Origin: Scortum barcoo
Lineage: Eukaryota > Chordata > Actinopteri > Centrarchiformes > Terapontidae
Assembly: GCA_023238725.1 (NCBI GenBank)
Contig: CM041548.1
Location: forward strand, 16,327,752-16,391,751
DNA: 64,000 nucleotides
Reading direction: 5' to 3'
The translations under genes were made by a program, and so were the position numbers. A model generated the notes under the pieces. It did not search any database. It worked only from the letters and a program-made list of their open reading frames with translations, and was not told the origin of the DNA. Below, one piece after another: positions 50,001 through 62,000 of this stretch (the stretch's first letter is position 1; every line of letters begins with the position of its first letter).

Positions 50001-53000
50001 TAGCCGAGCCTCCACCGCTGGCTGCCTCATCGCCGGAGTGTCTGCGATAACGATCTGAGAGGCAGACAGAGCAGCTCAGGGAAGGATTAGACCACAGCAG
50101 TGGGTACAGTTAATAACAGCTGCTGCCGTGGCAATGCCCCACAGTCAACGAACGGGAACAAAACGCCCGCTCAGCTCCGCGGGGCAGAAGGAAAAAGAGA
50201 GATAGACTGCCTTCCTCCCTCCACTTTTCCTTGCTTATCCAATTTTCTCACATCTTTTGATTGCTTCTCTCATCACGGCTGAGCAGAGTAATTGGACTTT
50301 CCCCCTCGCTCCAGCTGTGCAGCAGTTTGAAGTGGCGAGGAGCTACATGTTGAATAAGCGAGCTGGCGATGAGGCAACATAATGAGGCTGCAGTATTTTA
50401 ATTGTTTAAAAAGACACATGAAAGAGTGTTTTTTGTGGTCAGCATGGGAAAGGCAGCGAGCGTCCCTTTTCCTTTCTAATGTTTGAAGGTGAAACTATTG
50501 TGAAACATGGAAGTACAGTGTGTGCTGGGTGCTTAGGGACGTGGACTCACCAGCACCTCCTGGCCCCCTCCTGCTCTTTCCACACTCAAGTGTTCATCGG
50601 AGCCCTTCAGCTTCCTCACCTGAAACCAAACACGCATACAGACAAATTAACGGAAGCACCTGAGCGAGTTAGTGGAGAGACATGATGAAAGCATACGCCT
50701 GTGCATGAGGCACCAGGGAAGGCACTTCATGGTTTGATGCGTGCAAAAACACTGTGACTTACACGCAGCAATGCCTTCATACATCCAAACCCATGGGAGA
50801 TTTTGGACTGACAGGTTTGACAGCGCTCATATTCAGATCAGGACTCAACACAGTGCATTATAAAACAGCTTAATGCAAACGAAACAGTCCAAAAGTTTCC
50901 TCCTTCTTACAATTTCACTGTTTTCTCACAGCCAACCATGTTCACAATTATTTGTCATCTTTTGAGAGTGGCCTTTAAAACATAGCAGATCTGTATATCA
51001 TACAGGCTATAGATAATCCCAGGCTGACAAATTAACTTGAAATATGTTCAGTCCCGTCCCGGACTATAAAATGGGAATTTCATCAGACTAATCTGAAATT
51101 ATGTCCAATCATCTTGGACACACTGCTTTGAGCCACAATCACCAGTAAAATAAGTAAATTTTTTAAAACAGCTTGGCTCCTAAACATTTACATTTTCCTT
51201 GTCTTTGTAGAACGCCATCTTGCTTATATGACGTATGTAAACATGGTCGGCAAAACTGCAGAGACACTGTTCAGCTTAATGCAATCAAATACAACATAAC
51301 CTTTGAGTACAAATCTTAAAATTTAAGTTTAATCAATACTTCTCGGACAATGTCAGTAAAAGCAACTTTTTCAGCCTCACAAAGCCACAATTTAAAGCAG
51401 GTCAGCTGTCCTGAACTGCATTAGATTGATCATTTTTTCCACAGCTGTTGACCACAAATACCATCAGGGATATGAAATCTAAACTTTATACCGCTACGAT
51501 GTACACCAGTCACATAAACTTCAAGTTAAAAACTCAGCTTAAAATATTTTACAAGCATCCAAAAACCATCAGCTTCTTCATTCATAGCTTCGTCAAAGAC
51601 GAAGCTTCACTGTACAAAATCAACTTTAATACCAAAAGTTTGCCAAAGAGATGATAAAGTTTGGATTATTTCTCTCCTTCATGCACCGCTGGTTTCCACA
51701 CTGTCACAACCTGCAGTGGCACCCCAGAAGGAGCTCTATAACAAGCCTCATTCTCCACTGGATCAGGCGAACGGGGATACACCCCATCGAGATACAGACA
51801 GCACACACAAATACACCGACTAATCCCTCGAAGCCCTCGCTAAACCCCCAGAAAAATGCACATGTCCAAATATTAATCCATGAGACCCATATGAGAAAAG
51901 ACTGTGGATAAATAAAGGTAGTCACTTCCCCACCCAACACAGTAATCTTTAAGAAATGAGCTCTGAGAAGTATGAACAGCACAGCGAAACCAGGGACATT
52001 CAGCAACACTCATCCTCAAATAAAGCAGCATGAACACTACTACACATTTCCCTAAATCGTTTCTGCCAATGGAACTGCTAAAAATATCCCCGAATTAGAC
52101 AAGCGAGAGAAGTTAAACATGAGCTCTGCAAAGGGTGATAGTCATGGATTTTTACATCTGTCACATTTTTCTCCCTTATTTTTTCCATTTTAAATACATC
52201 TGCCCATGCATTTTTTTGTATCTTTTTTCACTAATTGAGTATTTTTACTTTACATTTATTTCCTATAAAGCCTCTGATTTCATCTTATTTAAACATATTT
52301 CCTTACTTAAGAGATGTTTAGTTAGAAAGTGAGAAACACAGAGAAAGATTAAATTCATTAGGCATTACTTGTTGTCTGTAGAGACATTTAGGCATCTATT
52401 TGGATGACATTTATTAATCTGTGGATTTGGTTACGCTGTTGTGTTTATAGTGAGAGACTGAAGAGAAGCCAGAAAATGAAAGCTCGGTAACACATGAAAG
52501 AAAATTATAATACTTACGGTCCCTTTAGACCAAAATCCCCCAGCTGAGTTGACTCAGTAGTTACTTTCATGTTAAAATATCTGAAAAAGTCTTTGACCAC
52601 CTGTTTTAGTGTGTTTCATCTTAAGAAAAATACATCCACCTGCCCCAAAATACCTTGTATTTGGTAAATCCACAGCCTAATCTTAGCTTTTTGAAATTAG
52701 AAATTCAAGATACAGTGCCAGTTCTTTTTAAGTTGTTAACGCTGTTTGGCAATAAAGCTTTAAAGTTTACTTTATTTTTAAGATTACTGGAGTACAAGAG
52801 GCTGCTGCAAGACTTAGACAGGAAAATTATAGTGAGCCACTAAAAATGTTCTTGCCACAGCTTAAAAACTGAGTTAACTCCATTGCTAAGGTCGAGTACT
52901 AGCAAATTGAAAGTCATAATTTATTAAACTGATTTGCACTATAAAACTGACCTTAACAAGTAAAATGATGGTTACTAGAAAATATCTTTGCATTATGGAC

Positions 53001-56000
53001 CAAATGATATTAAAAAACTTTATTGATAATAACTTATTGATAAATAGAGAAATATGTGTTTTAGACTCAGTATTAATACAGATTAGAATGACAAGGACAT
53101 CCAGTTATGCCAAACTAGCTGATTTATGGCTATTACAATGATGCTTGGTGATGAAAGGTTAATTGTGTAGTTTTTGTGAAATAGAATTTAAAATCATCTT
53201 TAAAACTGCATTGTCTGGTCAGATATGTTGACCACAGTTCCCATTAACTTTGTACTCTTCACTTTCTTTCAGTTTTGTCTGCATCTATTAACGACTAATA
53301 CCTACATAAGAATTTGTTTCTGTGGAGCATAAATCTCACTTATGTTCTAACTAAGCTAAGTTTAAACATATAGAGAGCTGCTGCAGGCAGGTTGTATAAG
53401 CTGGAGGCTGCTGCAAGGCTTCATAGAGAAAACCGGTTATTTTAGCAGTCCAAGAAGGTGAGAATGACGGGAGGAGAAATCAGGCAGGGGCTGGAGTCAC
53501 CAAGCAAAACCGAACGTTAAATGAGACTCATGGGAGATGGTGTCATTTAAAATTTAAATTGGCACGAAAAAAAAAAATTCTGTCACCTTTAGACCCACAA
53601 AACAAAAGCCAGTGTACTAAAAGCAGAACAGAAAGAGAGTTTTCAGGGCTGTAATGACGGTTTTCACCTGGTGGTGGACCTGCTCCTGCACACAGAGGCC
53701 AAATGTTGAACTCGTGACTCCACCTGACTTTACCAAAATGGGGAACTGTCACATTTCTAAACAGACACAAAGGAGAACAGGAATCTCAGGGGAAATGTCA
53801 AGGCCTTCCGCTCTCTTCACATGCCAAGAGCTTGGACCAGGGTCGTGTTTACAACTCTGTTACTGTGTGTGTGTGTGTGTGTGAGTGTGTGTGTGTGTGT
53901 GTGTGGCAGTGTTTTACCTTGGCACTGCTGTCAGAGTGACGTCTGGCACATGCTTGGAGCTGGCTGATCCAAAACTGCTGCTCCTTAGCGTCGGAGGCTG
54001 CAAAGACACAAAGAACCAAAACAGATCAATAAAATTACAAGCCTTAACTTCCTTTACACACGAGACATTGATTATCACCAATAAGTGCCAACATGAGTTT
54101 ACAGTCGGGTCAATATGCAGTTACAAGAAAGCCATCGGCCTTAAAGTCTCTCCACATCTGCCGATTTTTACTGTTTAGTTTGTATTATTGTACTGTGACC
54201 ATTTCCACAGATGAACTTTTAAATCACTGCCTGAGGTTTTAAAATTCGAGTCCCTTTTATTTAATAAACTTTTAGTGTTTTAAATGGCTTCTCAGGGCTA
54301 CAAGGAATACAGTTAAAGAAGGGTACACTGAATTAATGTAATGAAACTAAGATCATGCCATCAATGTGATTTAAAAGACATTAGCAGAGTTATACAGACT
54401 AAAAAATACATTGACTGATTCCAGTATTAAGTAATAAAATAATAAAACTTAACAGAAAATCAGAATTAAAGAATTAAACAGTTAAATACACACAAAATGA
54501 AAAAAAAAACAAACAATGCAAATAAAAATCTGAATTTTTGAAGTGGGGATAGGGTTAAATAGGAGGACCTGGATTCATGGCTGCAGCTAATGGTTATTTT
54601 CATTGTTGATTCTTCAATCAATTTTTACAGTCCAAAATCCCAAAGATATTCATTTAACAACAACATAAAACAGAAAAGTAGCAAATCCTCACATTTGAGA
54701 GGCTGAGATGAGAAGAGAATAAGAAAGGGAATAATGGGTACTTTATGAAGATAAATGACAAATTCATCAAATTGTACAAATATTAAATTGTTTAAGCTAT
54801 TTCTACACTCCTGGTTTAGGGCCTTAAACAGAACAAAATATGATGGGCCGGTAGCTGTAAATACAAAGTTCACCTCTGTTGCTCCCTCCTGTAACTCCAA
54901 CATCATGAGATCAGGTTTGACCAGTCTGAGCTGACACAGCGAAAAGTGTTTTGACCCTAAACAAGGTTTACTGAGAGGAAAGGTGGCATGACAGGAGACA
55001 AAGACATAAACCCACACATACATATGGCATTAAGGGCAGGTGGTGGGAGTATGAGGTTTCAGCTATAATCATGATGGAGCAGGTTTTAAGTTGGACTCAA
55101 TGACTGTTTTTGACTTAAGCGGTGAGGTAAAGAAAGTTAAAGTTTGGGGAAAAGCTGATGAAGGCCGTGTATGACTGAGGAACCCGTGAGGATAAACTGC
55201 TGCTCTCATCTGTCGCCAAATGATGGTTCAACTCGCCGGCCGCCTGCTCGGCCATTTGATCCCATTACATTCTGAACAATGTCCTGAGGGCCAGTATCAC
55301 ATCTGCACCTCTTCATTTTCTCCTCTATGCTAAATTGAACGTTCAGCATTCGAGAAACGGCGGCAATTCATTTGGCCAATTTGAGGGCAGCACAGGAAGC
55401 AGCTTGATACTCTCTGCATGCTTGTGGTTTTCCCCTTGGCTCAGAGACAATACACCCTGTTATCGAAACACAAATCGCCAGTCGAGGCCCGGACTTGCTG
55501 ACTAAAACAGCGAGATGCAGCCCTTCCAGTTCAAGGAGACACTGATTGTCTGCCTGTACTGACCCGCTCCAGGTCGGACTGGAAAATAATATCCTTCTGA
55601 TCCCATTTCACTGACTAATTATTAGAGAACAATGTCTTTGATGGGCTCTGATAAGGTTGAGTTTAGGCTGCCGTTCAATCCCAGCTGGAGTGCCAACGGA
55701 GGAAAAGAGCAACAAAAGGTTTAAAGACGGCGGATGAATGCGCCTGATTTCAGATGCTGAGAAAATGACTGCGTCTAGTGATTCTGTGCTTCTCGCTACT
55801 TTTTCTCCTGAAATAAGCAAAGTCACTCAAAAAGTTAAAAAATGTCTTTCAAATCAGCATTTTAAAAAACTCACGGCAAACACAGATCCCTCTCATGACA
55901 AAAGGGAAGGTGTGTGGCAGATAATCAGCACACCTGAGCGCAGCCTTGTCTCAGGGTGCGCTTGATTTTGTAACACGGTGTGATCAGTGGTAAGGTGACT

Positions 56001-59000
56001 TCTAAAGTCTAAAAAAAAAAAAAACCTCATCCAAAATCTTTTTTAACAGATACACCAGCAAACACAGTCATTTATACATAACTTACTGACCACGGCTATA
56101 ACGTTCACCTTCTTCTGAGCTCATGTGTTTAATTTTTAGTATTTTCAGTGATGTATAAAGCTCAATTAATGTTGTAAAAGTCCTGGCAAATTAAATAACA
56201 AAAGACATTATCTGTCCTCAAGAACAACTCCAATCAACAGGATGACGTCTGCTGAAAAATAAATCTGTTTCATGATGTGCAAACACGCACAAAATTACTT
56301 GGTAACGGTTAGAAAAAAAAACATGGTGTGGGTTAAAATGACTACTCTGTTAAGGTTACAGAACATTCATTGTCATGGTTACAATAATAAATACATGGTT
56401 AAGGTCAGAGAGTGATCATAGTCATGAAAAAAAAAAACAAAGCAACGCTGACTGTTGGAAACAATAAATGAACACTGGTCTCTGTTTTTCTGTCGACAAA
56501 ACCTCGTCCTTGGATATCAGGAATATCTGAATACAAATCATCAGCAATAACTCATCAGGATGTAAATGTCTGTAAACTCAACAGTGAAGAAGAACTATGA
56601 AGTCAAACAAAAAGGATGGAAGACATCTGTAAGTGAACATGTAGGTCGAGGTTCCCATTTTATGCTTTTGCAGAAGGTTTGAAACTCTGGAAAACTCTAC
56701 TCATTTGTTCTTGCTGAACTTTCTGTTTTGAAATTTTCTGTTTAAAAGAATAAATTTGTTTTTTTTTTTAAATGTGAATATGAAAACGTATGAAAAGTAA
56801 TCATTAAAACGGTGTTCGGTCCCCTTGCACATACTGGCAGTGACGAGATCCCACAGCTAATAATGAGGCTGCAACAGTCAGAGTGAGAAAAATCAAGCTG
56901 GTCTTTTCTAAAGTTACACTTTTTTTTTTTTTTAGTAATAAATTGCCTCTTTGTGGCTCAGCGAGGTGGAAATACAAAGAAGGAGCTTCACACTAAAAAG
57001 ACTTCTGAAACTTCATATTAGCTTTGGGTGAACTTGAGAGTTCATTTCAGCAGAGATCAATGATTCTGTCCCCCCATACCTACAAGAAAATCGCTTTAGG
57101 AACTTATCTCTTCACAACTTGTATGAACAGAAGGCATAATTACAGCAGCCAAAAACTAGTTTGGGGTAATATACCACAGTGAAGTCTGCACAGACGGCTT
57201 CACCAGAGGGTCCCGTCAAGGGCTCGTGGCGGCACTTAGGAGCACCCTTCCAGAACAAAACAAAATCAGGGACGGGGCACCCCAAGCCTCTACAGACCCT
57301 TGCAGAAATGTACATATTGGAACCCACCAGACAGAGGAAGGAAAATAGGAAAACATTTATGACCTAAATAATCAAGTTTGGCTTGGTTCAGATCAAAACA
57401 AGGAAACCCTCACCTTTACAGTTTTAGTTTGGTTCAATTATTAAAATCTCTGAGACACTAAGATAATAGTAAAGAACCCATCCCTCTAGTGAGAATAAAA
57501 ACATTTTGAAAAAAATTTTAAGTTCAAAGGTCAGGTGAAGTTGGAAATAGTAGTTTGAATTTTGGTCAAACATTTATATAACTTAATTTATATTACATTA
57601 CAACATTATTCATGAGGTCATCAGATGATTAGAGGGTTAAACCATTAAAATTACATTACATCATTAACATCAGCTATTTTCTTTTTTTATGTGTAGTACC
57701 GTTATTATGGAAAGCACAATGACCGATTATATCATCATTTGTTAATTGTTAGATGGGATAAATGCGTATAAATACAGGAAACAGCATTTACATGGTTTTC
57801 TTGCTTGTTTTTTGGCTTAAGAACCTCTAACAACATTGACACAGATCACTGAAAGACCAAACTTTCAGATCCGTCTTGCGTCTTGACCTAAAATGCTCTA
57901 AAAGTCCTACACATTTCCACTAAGAAACTAAGAAAAGGGATTTAACTCTCAGGTTTGACACCAAATTAGAACCAATTAGAAGTAAATGGAACATAAACAC
58001 AGAGGACAAGAATACAGAGGCATAATTAAACTGCACAACTGCATATTTAACGCAGTTTCGATTCACCATCTCTCAGCTGCATGCTTCAGACAAATGTTTG
58101 TCGGCTTGTCTAACAGCATCTGAAACTCCTTCTCTGACAGCGGACTGCAGCACAAGCAGCATCTAACAATTTGTTTAACTTTCCGAAACAGAAATCATGG
58201 CTCTTTTATGCAGCGACTTGTGCATGGAGGTGTGAAAGTCCTCGGCTCTCTTTTTCATTCTTCACATGACACTCTAATCACTTGTTGCACGTCCAACAAC
58301 AATCTTTTTATAACGTGTTGTACGACCTGGTTCGTTGTAAACACACTGACCCTTTAATCCAGGCTTGTTTAACACAGGACTAAATTAAAGTCTGGTTGTC
58401 AAACTGTTTTAATGAGACATTTTCAGTATTTTCTCCTGAAAGAAAATCTTTAAATGTGTAAATGCAGGCAGCACTCTCCCCATCAACGGCTGGATAATGA
58501 GGATGGATAGCTGCATCACCGACAAAATTAAACTGAAACACGTAAAGTTTTTCTGACATGCTGATGGAAACTATTTCAACGTATGGAGAATTCAATTTGC
58601 ACTTGTCAGTCACTCGCACTGAGCACATCTGCCACAGTCATGAGAGCACCTACAAAAGAGCTCTTTAACTGAAGAGGCAACTCTGAGAAAATGAGACGTT
58701 CACAGAAACCTTTGACAAGTGCAGCATTCGAGGCTCCCACTGGGAGTGGCTGCTCACTTCTCAGGGGGGAGGAGAGCAGAGTATTCATATAGAGACACCT
58801 GTGCCAAGCTGCCTTTCTCCAAAAATACCAAGAAAACAACTTTCCCACTTATTTCTTGTTGTCACCGTCCACAGAAATCACTCACTCTAAAGGAGCCACT
58901 TACTCCGAGAGTGTGCAGTCGTCTAAATCCCATATTTTTCTTCGTGATGTGCACAAGCCTCGCTGTGATTAAAGATAATTAGTTGTCTGTATTGAGCAGA

Positions 59001-62000
59001 GCAGCCTCCGTGTGCGGCTATGCTAATATGCACCTGTGCATATGGTGACGCACGAGACCCACACTCGACTTAGCTTTGAGCAGGACGTGCTGTCCTCATT
59101 CAGGGAGAGTACTATGATACTGATGAAAATTTCAAAGCTTGTTTTGTGTCACAAGGGGCTGCAGACTTAGAGGTGACACGCTGATGGCTCAATTCGTTTG
59201 ATGAATGCACGAGGTTTGCGCTGGAAACCGAGGGGACTAACAGCGAAACGAGGAGCTGGTCTGTCTGCACATTTGAAATGAATAACAACAGACACCCACC
59301 CCGGCCTGTGTGTCCTATTTAAATGTCAATATCCATCCCAGAGAGATGGCTGAACAATATTCAAACATGACTGAGTCAGAGAGAGAGAGAGAAACCTGCT
59401 TTCCAGCCAATCATAGCACCAACATCCCCGTCTGATTACACCCATTTTAATTACAGCACTGTGAAAGATGCTATTGGTTAAGATAATGGTAAGTCTAAGG
59501 ATTAATGCTTAGACCAGCCATTAGATTTGATTAAAGTGCCGGGAGACATTATGAGCGGGGCACTTTAACCATATATTTCAAGAAAATGGACAGACTGACA
59601 GGGACTACAGAAGTTGGAAGAGCGGCCCAGCAATTACAGCAACCAGCCTTTTCTCATCAAAATGATCCCTGTAATCATTCTTACCCCGTAATCATCCTAA
59701 CTAAATCAGTAACACTATATTACAGGCAAGGAGAATATTTGTTGTAATTTCAGGTTCAACTTTTATAGAATGAAAGATACAGAAACGCTATGTGGAGGGC
59801 AAAACAAGAGATGTGGCATAAAATGAGCAGAAATCTAGTCAAGTGTGAGGTGTGCAATATGAAGTTGGCACACTGTTAGATGTGACTCTTTGTCTGGAAA
59901 AATTGAAAATTTCCAGTTGTTTCTGACGCTTGTATAGAGCAGAGGCAATTTGTTCACTGCAACTGATGCGGTATAAATGTAGTAAAGCACACGATTAAAG
60001 TAAAAGCTTACTTGGGTACAAACAAAAATAATGACATTTGAAAAAGTACACTCATACTTTAATTATAGGAAAAGTTTGACATTTTGGGTAAAATGCTTTT
60101 TAGCTTTCCTTCTGAGAGTCAGATAGGTAGATTGATTCCGCTCTTATGTTGTACGACATGCACACTTTGCACACAGACAGCAGCCAATTAGACACAAAAG
60201 ACAATAAAGGCACAACTGCTCCCTCAGTCATATTATTCTGGATAATTAAAAGTACGCGGCTAACAAGGGTCATTACAGGAAACCATACAAATAGTTTGTT
60301 GTTGCAAACACAAGACATATTTTGACAGATTTGCCTTGAGGTATGGTCTTGGCTAGTTTATAATAATCAATCACAAATGACAGATTTCTGCATCAAAACA
60401 CTGCAAAAATATTTAATTAAAAAGATGCACAACAAAGACTGTGTCAGGCATCCTAATCAGCCAGTCTGAAAGCTGTGCTGAATACGGCTTGACCGTTCAT
60501 TGGCTGACGTCTCATTGCGATGTCGTATGATAAATAGTTTAATTTGCCATCTGCGCATTCAGACATGATTAAATTCCCACTGCTCTTCACCTTTGCACAG
60601 CAGCAAAACACAAAGGTGCAACAGTCTTCCTCCATCCGAAATCCGAATGAAATACCCCATTTATGTTTTCCTGCTTTAGCTAATTACACTGTGCTCCTCT
60701 GGATACTTTACAGCTGCGGCAGATGTCAAATGTAAGACAACCTTTGGATTAAATTAGACATGTTTTCATTTATAAAGAAATATTATTGAAAGTTGGGATC
60801 GCTTCAAAAGCAACAGCGTAGGTTTGGTGTGAAGTCTTCTCTTCATTTTTATAAATCGAAATTAATAATACATATTAATTAAATTGATTATCATGCTCTC
60901 TAAAATAATGTTATTGTGACCTTGAATTTTCTTGAGAGACCTCATACTTTTTGATTAATAGTGTTATATTATGTAGAGAATGATCGTCAACAACAAAGAT
61001 GAACCTTTAAACTCAACAATTAATGTTTTATTTCTATCTCTACTTTGATCATCATCCTCAATCATCCATTGAGCCATTTTAGGAGAATTATCTGTAAATA
61101 AAATAACTAAATGTGTGTTGTTTTTAAGCCCTGAGCAGTATCTGCATTCTTCCTGACAAGCTACGGCCTCAACAATCTCCACCAAGATGGTAAGGCAGCT
61201 CGTATGTTGCCTGAGAGGCAAAATCCAGGGCACAAAGCCAGAAAATCGCTGCCTACTGCTTGTAAAGCTTGAATGCTGTGAATGCAAGGTATAACTAAAG
61301 ATGACTCGGGCGGCCGGACAGCAGGAGGAAACAATTTAGTGCTCTTTCAGTGAATGAATCAAACCAAAACACTGGAACCTGTTTAAATTACGCTCTTGCC
61401 TCGAGGTAGCCTCTGCAGCAGCGATAGACGCTGTACATCCAGTATCTTCTTACACCAGTTAGCCTCATGGAAATATGTTCAAAACCCACTTGTGAGAACA
61501 TATCAATAGGAGCACAAAAGGCTGCATTTAAAGCTTTAGACACAGACTACTGTTGAGATGATATGCAGCTTACAAATGACTCCTGACTGAACCTTGAAGT
61601 TACTCTTTTCCACCCCCAGAGAAGACTTCCAGGGATTCCCATGGTAACCAAAACCAGATCTGAAGTGTACGGCTAATCTTAATCACAAAGTGTTGAGGAC
61701 GTAAATATGAGCCGCTTTGTGTCCTGCTGTTTGGGCAAATTGAAGTTTTTTAAGCACAAATTCCACTTTTCAATTGCAATTATTTTCAGAATAAGAGTAT
61801 TTAAACATAAGTTTTGTGATGTTGTTGTTGGGGGTATTTGGAGGGTCTTGGGTTTGTTTGGCTAAGCTGCATCAAAAGATTGCTTTTCCCTCTCAATGAC
61901 TTCCTTGATCATTCTCAGTCTCACTGAGGTTTTGGAAATGGAAACACCTCTCAGCCTCTCAACTTCTTCCTCCTCCTCGTCCCTGTGGGATCATTGTTTC

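Noticed and set aside
54625..55023. 132-codon minus frame
   Set aside because: It overlaps a dispersed repeat and has no recognised similarity.
57112..57367. GC-richer block with frames on both strands
   Set aside because: Could be a decayed element, but no family block was recognised; evidence too thin to call.
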